From Spodoptera frugiperda (taxonomy: Eukaryota; Arthropoda; Insecta; Lepidoptera; Noctuidae): DNA of 64,000 nt. Made by a program: the position numbers and the translations under genes. The notes beneath the pieces are model-generated. The model was not told the DNA's origin. It was given only the letters and a program-made list of their open reading frames with translations, and made no database searches. Of this stretch, positions 25,722 through 36,552 are shown piece after piece (within the stretch, counting starts at the first letter, position 1; each line of letters begins with the position of its first letter). The DNA lies in contig NC_064226.1 in NCBI RefSeq assembly GCF_023101765.2, forward strand, positions 7,246,001 through 7,310,000, in the 5' to 3' direction.

Positions 25722-27161
25722 ATGAGTGAATTGAATTTCACCCACACATTGTCGAGTGCTGATGAGTTAGAAGACGGTACAAATATGGAACTTGAGGACA
25801 ATACACAACAAGGTGAATCGGAGTTGATAAGAAGGAAAAGGACAAGAGATGAAAACTCTTCAGAAGAAGGATGGAACGTAGTTAATAGAGGACGAAGCAA
25901 ACTCATATGTAATAGGGAACAACAAGTTGAGAATAGAAGAGAAGAAATGATACAAGTATATGTGACGTGTAAAGAACCTTTGCCGAAACAATTCGCTTTA
26001 GCACGACTATTTAAGACACACAACATTGCTAGTGACAAGATCTATAAGATTAAATACGTACATCGGAATAAAATGTTAGTTACCTTTGATAATGATATCG
26101 GCGCAGAGGAATTCATAAACTGTTCGGTGTTTACCGACATGGGTTGGTCTTGTCAAAAAACATCGGAAGTAGGTGTATCGTATGGACTTATTAGAGGAAT
26201 GGAACTGGATATCTCTGATGAGGATCTTAAAAGTAATTTATCAAGCAGTGCTGAAATTATATCGGTCAAGAGGTTAAATAAACGTTGCTCGGATGACCCT
26301 GAGGGTAACGGCTGGACTCCGAGTGAAACCATTCGGCTAGGATTCAAAGGTCCTTCTTTGCCACCTTATGTCTATATTTACAGCTTGAGGATCCCAGTGG
26401 AGCGGTTTGTATTCCCAGTTACCCAATGTGCTAACTGCTGGAAATTCGGCCATTTAAAGATAAGTTGCCCATCCAAACAACCTGTTTGTCCCAAGTGCTC
26501 ACAAAAACACCATAACTGTACAGCCACATCATTCACGTGTGTGAATTGCTCGGGTGATCATATGGCGCTTGATAAAGCATGCCCAATATTTAAGAAGGAA
26601 AAGAAGATACGAGATATTATGTCACAGTTTAACTGCACCTATAGGAAGGCGCTGACCATGTACGTTCCTCCTTCCCCTGTCCAAGCTCCTAGAGTGGTTG
26701 CTAATCCTGTCTCCGAAGATGGGCCGACTTATGCAGAGATTACAAAAACCACTCCAGTTCCAGTGCATGGAAATGACGACACAGCTTATGAAATGGACTG
26801 CCCAGACACAGCGACAACAAATATACTACCTAAGCCCAAACGGAATTTGAAGAAGCCGCGCCGACCAATGACTCCCACGCCTACAAAGGACATACCATGG
26901 CATCATAACCCCGAATCTTCAGATTCCTCAGAAAACCCGGACGTACCATTAGTAACTAGGAACAAACATTCAGATGAATCTTTAAATAATCTAAGTTTTT
27001 GGCATTTGATTAGTAAAATAAGAAATATTATAAAAAGCAAAGAATCACTTCAGATTAAAATCCAGCAATCAATTTCCATATTCACAGAGTGGCTGAAACA
27101 AAAAATTGTAAGTAGCTTATCTATTGACTCGATATTTCATTTAATCGTAGGAAATGGCTAA
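25722..27161 (+). CDS. LINE ORF1, gag-like nucleic-acid-binding protein
   Basis: The reading frame is open from 25629. The start at 25722 (MSELNFTHT) is preferred because it begins the acidic N-terminus, whereas the upstream 31 codons are Cys/Arg-rich and look like 5' UTR. The product is 479 residues. An N-terminal charged region is followed by an RRM-like segment, then three zinc knuckles at residues 236-287: CANCWKFGHLKISC (CX2CX4HX4C), CPKCSQKHHNC, and CVNCSGDHMALDKAC (CX2CX3HX6C). A Pro-rich linker and a hydrophobic C-terminus follow. In I-type elements this protein binds the element RNA to form the RNP that delivers it to chromatin. The stop overlaps the ORF2 start (ATGGCTAA), so ORF2 may be translated by termination-reinitiation. 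Confidence 0.85.
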   Translation: MSELNFTHTLSSADELEDGTNMELEDNTQQGESELIRRKRTRDENSSEEGWNVVNRGRSKLICNREQQVENRREEMIQVYVTCKEPLPKQFALARLFKTHNIASDKIYKIKYVHRNKMLVTFDNDIGAEEFINCSVFTDMGWSCQKTSEVGVSYGLIRGMELDISDEDLKSNLSSSAEIISVKRLNKRCSDDPEGNGWTPSETIRLGFKGPSLPPYVYIYSLRIPVERFVFPVTQCANCWKFGHLKISCPSKQPVCPKCSQKHHNCTATSFTCVNCSGDHMALDKACPIFKKEKKIRDIMSQFNCTYRKALTMYVPPSPVQAPRVVANPVSEDGPTYAEITKTTPVPVHGNDDTAYEMDCPDTATTNILPKPKRNLKKPRRPMTPTPTKDIPWHHNPESSDSSENPDVPLVTRNKHSDESLNNLSFWHLISKIRNIIKSKESLQIKIQQSISIFTEWLKQKIVSSLSIDSIFHLIVGNG

Positions 27162-30100
27162 TGATAATAATTTTACGAACTTAAATATAATACAATGGAA
27201 TTGCCAAAGTATACGGCCCAAATACCATTCACTTGAATTATACCTAAGTCAAGAAAAAATACACATTGCCGTGTTGAGCGAGACCTGGTTGGAACCCGAG
27301 AGTTCTTTTAGAATCAGCGAATATAATACGTACAGGTTAGACAGAGAAGATGGTTACGGCGGTGTCGCCATTATGACCCATCGCTCTGTTAAGTCTATTG
27401 TTTGTACTACACAAAGTCGTAATCCTGGTATAGAATTATTACATATTAAGATTCTAAATTGTCAGCATATTGAGAACATAATTTCCATTTATTGCCCGTC
27501 GACGGTACACACCACGCAATGCGATTGGGACACAATCTTTTCTATCGGTAATAGTAAAACTCTTATCTTAGGGGATTTTAACGCTCACCACTCTAATTGG
27601 TCTCGAAGAACTGATCGACGCGGCTCAGAAATATTTGACTCCATGTTGGATTATAATTTCATTCATTTAAACGATGGTAGCTTCACGAGAATCAGGATGG
27701 TTGATGGTGTTCTCCAGCAATCTAGTCCTGATATCTCATTTGTTTCTGTAGATTTGTCCTTGTTATTTACGTGGAAACCAACAAACGAATCACTCGGCAG
27801 TGATCACTTAATAATTAAATTGAACTGCTTGCTTAATACAAGCCGTGATTATCAAACGAAAAGAAATTTTAAAAAATCTGATTGGACTTCGTATACTACA
27901 TTTATAGATAATGAATTACAAAACTACATAATTTCCCAAGATCCTCAGAGTTCATATGACCAATTATATAATTTAATACAAAAAGCCGCGGACAAGTATA
28001 TTCCAAATATAAGAATCCCTCAAAACATAAGTAACTCATTCAAGCCAAAACCATATTGGTCTTCAGAATTGTCCAGGGCTGTTGCGGAGCGGCGTTTGGC
28101 TCTTGCGAATCTGAGAAGGTGTCCCTCTTCAAATAATTTAGATATTCTAAAAGAGAAAATAAGCACTGCTCAAAGGCTTATTCGTATAGCTCGGTGCAAA
28201 TCTTTTCAGCAGTTTTGTACATCTATAGACGAGACCTCTTCAGCATCCGAAATGTGGCGTAAGATGAGGTGGCTAAAAGGCCGGCAAGTCCCTAACACCA
28301 GTGTAGATAAAGAAAAAGCCGAGCGTCTGCTTAAAGATCTCACTCCAGATTTTGTATGTCCTTCGCAGCCTGCCTTTTATTCCAATAATGCCCTGTTAGA
28401 GTCTCCAATCTCAATGCCAGAATTAGTCAACTGCATTAAGACTACTGACACAGCCCCTGGGTCAGATCAAATTTCCTTCTCCATGATTAAACACCTCCCG
28501 CCTTCCGGCAAACAAATGTTACTTCAAATATATAATCAATGTTTTTCTGTAGGTTTTGTTCCCCAACAATGGCGTCAAATTAAAGTAGTCCCAATACCAA
28601 AACATAGTTCATCTTCATCTCTTCGCCCTATCTCCTTGATATCATGTATCTGTAAAATTCTTCACGCCATTTTGGCTAAGCGTATAGAATGGTTCTTTGA
28701 AAAGCAGTGTCTTTTCCCTGAGGACATGGTAGGTTTTCGTAAAGCACGATCTTGTCTCGATAATCTTTCGCGATTGGTTTCTGAAATTCAACTAGGGTTC
28801 TCAAAAAATTGCGTGACAGCGGCATGCTTTATAGACATTGAAAGCGCTTATAATAATGTTGATATTCCTTGCCTGTTACGCATATTAGATCAGTTTGGGG
28901 TTGGATCAAAAGTCTGTAGTTACTTGTGGTCCTTCTTATCAAATAGGCATCTGCAAGTGGTTACGTATAATTGTGAGATTGTTAGATCTACTGGCCGCGG
29001 GTTAGCCCAAGGAGATCCGTTGGCTCCACTTCTATTTAATATTCATACATTACATATATGTCAAAATATTACCCAGGTTAATATCTCTCAATATGCTGAT
29101 GATTTTGTGTTGTATTCAACCAAAAGTAATTTAGATTTAGCATTTGAAGAGCTCAGGTCTGCTTTACGATACACTAAAATGTTAATTGAAAAATTAGGTT
29201 TAACGATGTCTTCAAGTAAAACTAAGATTTGTGTTTTTAAAAAAGGATGCTTTAGAAGATTAATTAATTTCGATTTTGACGGCACTTCGATTGATGTTGT
29301 CAATAATGTAAAATATCTAGGTCTCTGGCTGGATAGCTCATTAAGATGGGGTAAGCATATTAATGAAACCTCACAGAAAGTCATAAAGTACATTAATTTA
29401 CTTAAAATTTTATCAGGTCCGGGATGGGGAGTCCATCAAAAACATTTAAGACGTTTGTATATTTCCATAATTCGTAGTAGAATTGATTATGCCAGTTTTT
29501 TATTTGATAACAGCTGCAACTCTAAATTAATTAAATTAGACCGAATACAAAATCAGGCGCTACGCGTTATCGGCGGATTTATACGGAGCACCCCAATACA
29601 TGTAATGGAAAACGAGTTATGTCTACCACCACTTCATATTCGTCGTAGATACCTAGCCAGCAAATTCATTTTAAAATCAAAATCTCTTGTTAACAATAAA
29701 ACCTTACAATCGCTAGAAAATCTTTCACTATTCACAGGTTCCAACTATTGGCAACACAAAAAGTTGCCGTTACTTATTGACATTCTTTCACAGTATAACT
29801 CTACTCCTATACACTCTAGTACTCAACTTGGAATGTTTTCCCTCGATAAGTGGATTAGTAGCATAGATTTGTCCCATATAATCAGTGATAAAATTCCTAG
29901 TATATCTAAAGCTAAACGTCATTACAGTATTATACAGCTAAAACAATTATGTACTTCATATATACAAGAACAGTATCCAGATTATCATACAATTTTTACT
30001 GACGGTTCCAAAGATAAAGATTTGGGAGGCGCAGCCTTTTTGGATCCGATTCTAATAAGTCATATGAAGATTAAGATTGATTCAGATATTTCTATTATGC

Positions 30101-30831
30101 ATATTGAACTGATTGCTATATTGGAAGCCTTATCCTATATTCTATCAGTCAGCGGTGATAAATTTGTGATTCTGACAGACTCCAAAAGTTCGCTGCAACA
30201 TTTGGCTCGAAACACTTCTCACATGCGAGGTATTCCGACAGCCTACGCCATATATGAATTAATCTTAAAACTTCAATCTAATTCCAAAATGGTACGTCTC
30301 CAATGGATTCCGTCACATGTTCAATATGAAGAAAATGATGTGGTAGATATGCTTGCCAAACAAGCGTGTGTTGATGGTGTTCCCATGAATATTACCCCAC
30401 TGTTTTCGGACTATTTTGGAAGAGCAAAAAATAAGTGTTTCGATCTTTGGCAGGAGTATTTTGATGAAAGATCAAAAGAAAAGGGGATCTGGTATCGAAC
30501 TATACAGCCAGAGATTTCTCGGGTTCCGTGGATTGACTGCGACCTTAATAAAAATTTAATGACTATCGCCTTAAGACTCCGTTCCGGACACATTCCATCA
30601 AATAAGTTTAATTATTTAATGAAAAAAGTTCCGTCACCATGCTGTGATTCATGTGGAGTGGTTGATGATGTCCTTCATATTTTGATGGAATGTGCCCGGA
30701 ATGAAAATACTAGGGTTAGTATTTTTGGTCCGCAAAGAGTGAATGACATTGGCCTTTGTAACTCCATGCTTGCTTTTCCAGTGTCCGATAAAGCACAACA
30801 CTTGTACAAATTAGTGATAAGTAGATCGTAA
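27154..30831 (+). CDS. LINE ORF2 polyprotein: endonuclease, reverse transcriptase, RNase H
   Basis: The frame is an uninterrupted 1225 codons. The N-terminal AP-like endonuclease shows IIQWNCQSI (residues 13-21), LSETW, GDFNAH at 140-145 and SDH at 216-218, which are the metal-binding and catalytic residues. The RT domain has APGSDQISFSMIK, a catalytic Asp in FIDIESAYNNVD (D561), GLAQGDPLAPLLFN, and YADD at 647-650. The RNase H domain keeps all four expected acidic residues: TDGSK (D950), ELIAILEA (E985), LTDSKSS (D1009) and DVVDMLAK (D1065). A C-terminal CX2C...HX4C knuckle (CDSCGVVDDVLHILMEC) ends the protein. The enzyme nicks target DNA and copies element RNA by target-primed reverse transcription. 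No catalytic residue is missing, so activity is plausible but unproven. Confidence 0.92.
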   Translation: MANDNNFTNLNIIQWNCQSIRPKYHSLELYLSQEKIHIAVLSETWLEPESSFRISEYNTYRLDREDGYGGVAIMTHRSVKSIVCTTQSRNPGIELLHIKILNCQHIENIISIYCPSTVHTTQCDWDTIFSIGNSKTLILGDFNAHHSNWSRRTDRRGSEIFDSMLDYNFIHLNDGSFTRIRMVDGVLQQSSPDISFVSVDLSLLFTWKPTNESLGSDHLIIKLNCLLNTSRDYQTKRNFKKSDWTSYTTFIDNELQNYIISQDPQSSYDQLYNLIQKAADKYIPNIRIPQNISNSFKPKPYWSSELSRAVAERRLALANLRRCPSSNNLDILKEKISTAQRLIRIARCKSFQQFCTSIDETSSASEMWRKMRWLKGRQVPNTSVDKEKAERLLKDLTPDFVCPSQPAFYSNNALLESPISMPELVNCIKTTDTAPGSDQISFSMIKHLPPSGKQMLLQIYNQCFSVGFVPQQWRQIKVVPIPKHSSSSSLRPISLISCICKILHAILAKRIEWFFEKQCLFPEDMVGFRKARSCLDNLSRLVSEIQLGFSKNCVTAACFIDIESAYNNVDIPCLLRILDQFGVGSKVCSYLWSFLSNRHLQVVTYNCEIVRSTGRGLAQGDPLAPLLFNIHTLHICQNITQVNISQYADDFVLYSTKSNLDLAFEELRSALRYTKMLIEKLGLTMSSSKTKICVFKKGCFRRLINFDFDGTSIDVVNNVKYLGLWLDSSLRWGKHINETSQKVIKYINLLKILSGPGWGVHQKHLRRLYISIIRSRIDYASFLFDNSCNSKLIKLDRIQNQALRVIGGFIRSTPIHVMENELCLPPLHIRRRYLASKFILKSKSLVNNKTLQSLENLSLFTGSNYWQHKKLPLLIDILSQYNSTPIHSSTQLGMFSLDKWISSIDLSHIISDKIPSISKAKRHYSIIQLKQLCTSYIQEQYPDYHTIFTDGSKDKDLGGAAFLDPILISHMKIKIDSDISIMHIELIAILEALSYILSVSGDKFVILTDSKSSLQHLARNTSHMRGIPTAYAIYELILKLQSNSKMVRLQWIPSHVQYEENDVVDMLAKQACVDGVPMNITPLFSDYFGRAKNKCFDLWQEYFDERSKEKGIWYRTIQPEISRVPWIDCDLNKNLMTIALRLRSGHIPSNKFNYLMKKVPSPCCDSCGVVDDVLHILMECARNENTRVSIFGPQRVNDIGLCNSMLAFPVSDKAQHLYKLVISRS

Positions 30832-30903
30832 GCTAGTAATAAGTAACCAAACTTTGTTTTTCCTGCACTGGGCGATATGGTCGCCAAGCGACAAAGCCCT
30901 TTA

Positions 30904-30934
30904 AATAAATAAAAAAAAAAAAAAAAAAAAAAAA
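30904..30934 (+). promoter_or_regulatory. LINE poly(A) signal and tail
   Basis: AATAAATAAA runs straight into an unbroken run of 24 A (30911-30934). The long uninterrupted run indicates little decay since insertion. It also supports 3' priming on poly(A), unlike the TAA-repeat tail of the Drosophila I factor. Confidence 0.85.
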
Positions 30935-30942
30935 TTCCAGAC
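30935..30942 (+). repeat. target-site duplication, right copy
   Basis: TTCCAGAC follows the A-tail and equals 25485-25492. Eight bases is a short but acceptable duplication for this class. Confidence 0.7.
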
Positions 30943-32260
30943 ACATTTTGTACCATAAACAGTAGCCTCTTAAATAGAGGTTGTCAAGCGACACGCTCAT
31001 TAGTGAACTGATTCGATTCCTATTGTCCAAATTAGTACCTAAATGGCCTACTCTAGTTCCCAAATGATGAAATCGATACTTTAGGTTGCTAAAATGTCGA
31101 GATTCATTGAAGTCGCGTGGGCCGAATATTATATAATAGAAAAGGTATAAAATGAAAATACAATTTCAGCGTTTTTTTTTTATACTTATATATAATTATG
31201 TACAATCACAAAGAATCACAGTTCTAAGACCGCAATATATTTTTAATCACATATTACACATGAATACACCTATTTATATTTACAACGCTGATCAAAACAT
31301 ATGGACTCACGTTATATACATGCCATCTTTGAACAATGTATTCACATACTTAGTGAAGGAAAAAAAACATTAAACCACACAAAAGAAACATAACCTCCGG
31401 AACTATTGAAAAGCTCTAACGAGCTCCATAGAGGTAGCAACACAAAGAAACATTCGCTCCATTGTTTCGTGAAAGTACAGTAATCGATTCGGACGATATC
31501 GATTAATTAAATCGATGTGCATTGCCGGCCGGCGCTGATAAATAAATAAGAGCATTCCGTTACACTGCAATGTAATTAACAACAATTGTTGGTTGAAAAC
31601 TGTTATGAAACTGCGATACTTTAAACTGTTTCGAGATAATTGAAAGACAATTGTACGGTAGCTTTTGCATTTTACTATTCATATTAAAATTGATAGCCAC
31701 TTCTGGACGCGAAATGTCAATATATTTTTTTTTATTTCAGCCACGTTACATATAAAATCCGATTGGTATTAAGAGTTTTGATGGACATTTCAGCTATTGA
31801 ATTTTCATTTTATACAGCTGTGAAGAGGCATAAACGTTGATTGTATCGCGGATATTGCTTGCTAAGATTTCTTATAGGTTTTACAAAAATACATAGTTGT
31901 GGTAACACGGAGTTTAGAATTTGCTCGATAGCTGGCAACATGCTTACCCCCCATTATGTACACAACTGGTGCAATGTACATAGGTGACATATATCTACGT
32001 CCTATCTCTTCGGGGAATAAAAGACGTGATCTCCCGTACAAGCTTATAGAAAGTTAATAGTATATGGGCCCACGTATAATACTGACCCAAACCCCATTGG
32101 GTAAAGGCCAGGAGGACAAAGCCACGTACAACAATAGCCGGTTATATTTAACACATATAAATAACCCAAACGATAAATGCCACCATCCCCCATAACCTTT
32201 TACCCTTTAATCCATTATAGATGTTACTTGTCAGACTACAGATATCAACAGGACATCTAC

Positions 32261-32418
32261 ATTAACTAAAAATCACGGTTTACTACACGTAAATTAATGG
32301 AGAAAAGCTCTACTAGTTTCTGCGCACGCTGCTCATGATGAAGAGTCCCTCTGTGACTCGAAATTAGTAGAGCTTTTCTCCATTAATTTACGTGAGTAAA
32401 CCGTGATTTTTAGTTAAT
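32261..32418. mobile_element. palindromic foldback element
   Basis: The left arm (32261-32320) starts ATTAACTAAAAATCACGG and contains GGAGAAAAGCTCTACTA. The right arm (32360-32418) is its reverse complement with one mismatch and one indel over about 58 bp. The 39-nt spacer contains CTGCTCATGATGAAGAGTCC, which I recall from repeats elsewhere in Lepidoptera. There is no coding capacity and no clear target-site duplication. This is most likely a foldback or MITE-type element. As RNA it would form a long hairpin. Confidence 0.75.
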
Positions 32419-34986
32419 TTAGTATGTGTTACGATAGTTATTATAAAAATATAACACATTTACATATACCTTTACAATATAACATGACCTCTAATTGCAT
32501 AAAAAACCTATAGAATGAGGATTCATTTTAAGCTGGATATTGTAGCTTATTGTACTCTCTATAGACCATGTTTTTCCCCGGTTTTCCCTAATTAGGACAT
32601 TGCCAATCTATTGATTCAAGGGATTACACTATCTGCTATATACCCATTAATCATCACACTACTTATAGATAATTTGGATTACTGTATGACAACATTACGT
32701 GTGACAATAAATGCTTAATCTGTTCGTGTGTGGGTGTACAATACACTTGTGTGAAACACGTAGGTACTTTGGGGAATCGAAGTAAATAGAAACCAAATGC
32801 TGTCTTTTAAATATCAAAACAATCTTTCTGAAAAGCTAAATTCATTCTAGGTAATATCTTAGACACTATATTAGATGAATGATCATTCAAAAGTTCACAT
32901 TATTTGTAGAAATATGACTATGCTGTACGTTGCAAGTACGTCAACAATACTGCGGTTCATTTGACGAATCGTACCCATTTTAAAAGGCCCATTATTTTGT
33001 ATATACATAGACTATCAATCTACTGGAACCGGAAACCCCAATTTACAAATTGCTACTCTACTGAATGAAAAACTTTACTCTCCAGGTTTTATGACTGCCT
33101 GGTAGCTCCAGTCGTCGAAACGGGCAGGAAGAAGATTTTGTTTCATAGATTCTTAGTAGCTTGAAACTTTGTAACATTTAGCATCGCTTTCTGTAACATA
33201 GGAGCGTTTGTTAATATAAAAGGCAATAAGAAGCCACATTTTCATGTGTTTCATGTGAATTAACCAGAACGTTATCTAACACTAACGTTTCAGAATATTA
33301 GACGATACAAAAATTCCCGTCAAAATAACTATTTACCAGTTTTACTAAACATTCATTAAGCAGTTTTAGCATTTCAGTCATTGTTCTAATTCGAAACATG
33401 CAAAGTTATCGTGTTAATAGTTATACTCGGGAGAGTTATCAGCTAACCGCTCGCCAGGCGGCGGTCAATTTAACAATAAGCGGTATGTTGACACGCAATT
33501 AAGCCTGCACCCGCCGAACAAACCTTGCGTGCCAATGTCGCACGCTAAAAATCACACACCGAACTTTGGTTTTATTGTTAAACAACGCCAACGGACTAAA
33601 TAACAACGACCTTTTAGTGCTAAAGCCAAAATAAACCTTTCGGCGTTCAAATTCCAGCTGTGTTGTTTTATTTACAAAACAGTAAATTCACTAGTGCATG
33701 TGGGTTAACAGTATTTTTGCTAGTCGTTTTGTTTAGTCTCCAGACTTTATATTTATCTCTTACTTGGATAAATAATGTAATTGTAAATAGTGCGAGAGTT
33801 TCTTTAAATAAGTCTGCACTTTAAATGAGCGTGTCAGAAAAGTTGTAAAACTTGGTCGGAAGGAGTTAGCGTACTTGCTGGGACTTTACTTAGCACTCTG
33901 GTCGAGCTAGTGACCTATTAGAGTAGAGCTGTGGCCGTATAGCCGATGACCAATACGTTACTGGCGCAACTATTTAATCGAAGTGATGGCCACGTGTCGG
34001 CATTCTGCAGCTCATATTTCATGGAAAAATAATTAAATAGCAGAAGCATTTTATATGGTTTTATACACGGAACGTTTCATAACCACGACATACGACTTTA
34101 ATCGTATGATCAATATGTGTGGTTTTTACCAAACGTTACCAAGTAAACATTTGGTAGCATATTTGTGATAATTGTGCACAATTTGTTTTAGGTTCTAACT
34201 GTATGTAATTCCTAATGAACAATTTACAAAAACACATAAAAATCACGTACACATTTACCCATATTTCACAGGAAAAAGAAAAAATATAAGCACATTTTTT
34301 TCGTACAAAACAAAAAAATGCTGGAATCAAATTAACTCACAACCTTCCCATGAAAGGCGAAAAAGGTATTTTTATTTTCGGTGGATGTATTTAAAGCGAG
34401 GAACACGACCCAAATAGAATCAGAGGCGGGAGCGTTAGCACGAAAGTGTCAAAGACATAATAAATTGTAGGATGTAGGTGCACACTCGGAGCTCCCTTTA
34501 TTAATCTCATTTAAGACCGATTGCCCCTCCAATCGCCCGTGAACAATTTTCACAGTATTTCTGAATTACGAATGAGTTTGACTCAGTAGGTAATGGGTAA
34601 CCAGTTTTTCTGCAAATGTTAATGTCTCCATTTAAGTGTGGATATCGTTTTCCGATATTGGTTGACTAAACGAACAACGCGCTGGATACTTTCGTAGCTT
34701 CCGCTCGGGATTCACGTTTTGGTTGTTTTTTACTGAATGTTGTGATTGTTAGATTTTATTTAGTTTTTCTTTAGTTAAGGTTCTTTTTATTCAGTATTAG
34801 TACGTAATTAGGGTTTCGTGCTTATGTAATATAAAAAAAGACTACCAAAACAATTTGAAAGATCTTAAGTTTTCAGAATTAATTACTTTACATTAAAAAT
34901 CATAAAAGTCATGCTAGGTATTGTTTTTCATTAATAGATTAAATAAAGTATACATGTTTACAATACACAATATTAATATGATACGT

Positions 34987-35220
34987 AGCCATGCGTAGCA
35001 AACTAGGACACACCGCGTAGCATTTTGCTACGAACAGACACTGCCGCTACGTCGGTACTTTAATTACACTGGTTGTGCGATATTAATTATTTATTATACA
35101 TTAAGAATAAATAATTATTTTAAATGAGGATAATACAAAAAGATAATGAACTAAATATTTATTTATTTATTATCGTTACGCGTAGCCATGCGTAGCATGT
35201 TCGCTACGACGTAGCATACT
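34987..35220. repeat. GTAGC-rich direct and inverted words
   Basis: GTAGCCATGCGTAGCA occurs near 34987 and again near 35183. Around both copies lie inverted forms such as GCTACGAACAG, GCTACGTCGG and CGCTACGACGTAGCATAC. The two clusters flank an AT-rich core. The arrangement suggests a small non-autonomous DNA element, but termini and target duplications could not be fixed. Confidence 0.3.
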
Positions 35221-35830
35221 CGTACAAGTATAGTTTATGAGACAGAGCAAGACAGAGTTTAGTATTAATACAAAATTCAAACTTAATGCAAATTAGAGTA
35301 GGAACTAAATTCAAATAGCTTTGCACAAAAGCACTTCAATATGCAGAAACTTATGTTTAAAATAAAATCACCATAATGTTCGTTAGTAACAGTTAACGTT
35401 AACATTTTAATCCGGGAGCGAGACAGTAAATTATGCGACCGCGGTAACAGCGGGGCTAAATTGCTACAGTGAAAGCACTAAATACTAATATATTAAGCAA
35501 ATTGCTCATTAAAAACAACAATGGAACACCTGCGTTTTGTGACTGTGTCCTACAACACAGCACAATATAGAGGGTGGAACTATACAGCGCTGCTAATTAC
35601 CCCCCCACTCCTCCCAGAGCTTTGTCAGAGAAACAGTTTGTGTAATCTCAAATTGTAGTTAACAATTGTAAATTATATTTTTAAGTTTATTATGAATTCA
35701 TACTTGTGTTTGTATAAAGTGACCTGTGTTAATTGTGTACTGTTTTTTGATTGGTTATTTTATTTATTATTCGTATGTAGTGCTAGCCTTTTGTCGTAGT
35801 ATTTAGATCAATAGAATAATTAGCTTTTTT

Positions 35831-35967
35831 AGGGGGGAAAATCATCCAATGACTTCTCCTGCCTTGGGCGAGGCGAGAGAGTGTCAGACTCTTACTGACT
35901 AAAAACCATTCCGTTCCTACTTCTGCCTCTTGAGCCAGTAAACCCGCTAGGTAGTCCGCAGCTCCGG
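35831..35967 (-). repeat. dispersed repeat A, copy 3 (longest)
   Basis: On the minus strand it reads CCGGAGCTGCGGACTACCTA, GCGGGTTTACTGGCTC, AGTCAGTAAGAGTCTGACAC, TCTCTCGCCTCGCCCAAGGC, and ends in GATGATTTTCCCCCC. It extends further 3' than the copies at 20786 and 21411, so it best defines the family. It is non-coding. Confidence 0.7.
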
Positions 35968-36370
35968 AGAATAATAGGCTAAAAGTCCAATATCAGATAT
36001 TACTTTTTTTCTGAATAGAACGTAGGTAGGGTTTTTAAAATATCTCGAATATTTTACATAAAACATTGGCCAACAAAAGTCAGGCTAAACAGGAATGGTT
36101 GACGCCAATTAACCTTTGGCTCGAAGCCGCCGTTAAATGTACGAGTCGACGCACGCACGTACATAAATACTTATTTCGTGGATTGTATGTAACTTAGATT
36201 TTGATCAATACAGTAATTATTGGGAACACACGCAACTCATTTAGTGACCTAATGTACTTACTTCGTTTAATATAGTACCTACTAATGTTTCGTAAGGAAA
36301 GGAATCATTAATTAACACATACTTTTTACATTTAATATTTTAACTAGTTTTCACTACCTATAAACTGCAC

Positions 36371-36552
36371 GGTTGACTCGGAGGCTGGGTAACTGGCTGC
36401 CGTGTACGGGTAGCCGGTTCGATTCTTGCACAGAGCAACTCTTTGTGTAATCCAAAAATTGTTAATTCAGGTCTGGGTGTCACGTGTATGTGAAATTGCA
36501 TGTTTGTAAACGCACCCACGACACAGGAGAAAATCCTAGAGTAAAAAAAAAA
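36371..36552 (+). repeat. tRNA-derived SINE with poly(A) tail
   Basis: A tRNA-like head (GGCTGGGTAACTGGCTGCCG) carries a box B, CCGGTTCGATTCTTGC, at 36414-36429. A body with GGTCTGGGTGTCACGTGTAT follows, and the element ends in GTAAAAAAAAAAC. Head, body and A-tail in this order are those of a SINE. The copy looks complete but moderately diverged. Confidence 0.65.

Larger units (their letters stand above)
25493..30934 (+). mobile_element. full-length I-group non-LTR retrotransposon (LINE)
   Basis: The element is 5442 bp, flanked by an 8-bp TTCCAGAC duplication. It has a 229-bp 5' UTR (if ORF1 starts at 25722), ORF1 (gag-like, CCHC knuckles), ORF2 (AP endonuclease, reverse transcriptase, RNase H), a 3' UTR of about 78 bp, an AATAAA signal at 30904, and a 24-A tail. 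An RNase H domain C-terminal to the RT places it in the I group (I, Nimb, LOA and relatives) and not in the Jockey or CR1 clades, which lack it. Both ORFs are uninterrupted, which implies a recent insertion. It lies sense to alpha-catulin, about 7.3 kb before the first visible exon. The clade name within the I group is not decided. Confidence 0.9.

Noticed and set aside
25622..26038. 138-codon minus-strand frame over LINE ORF1
   Set aside because: It is antisense to the zinc-knuckle ORF1, rich in Ser/Leu from AG-rich sense codons, with no domain.
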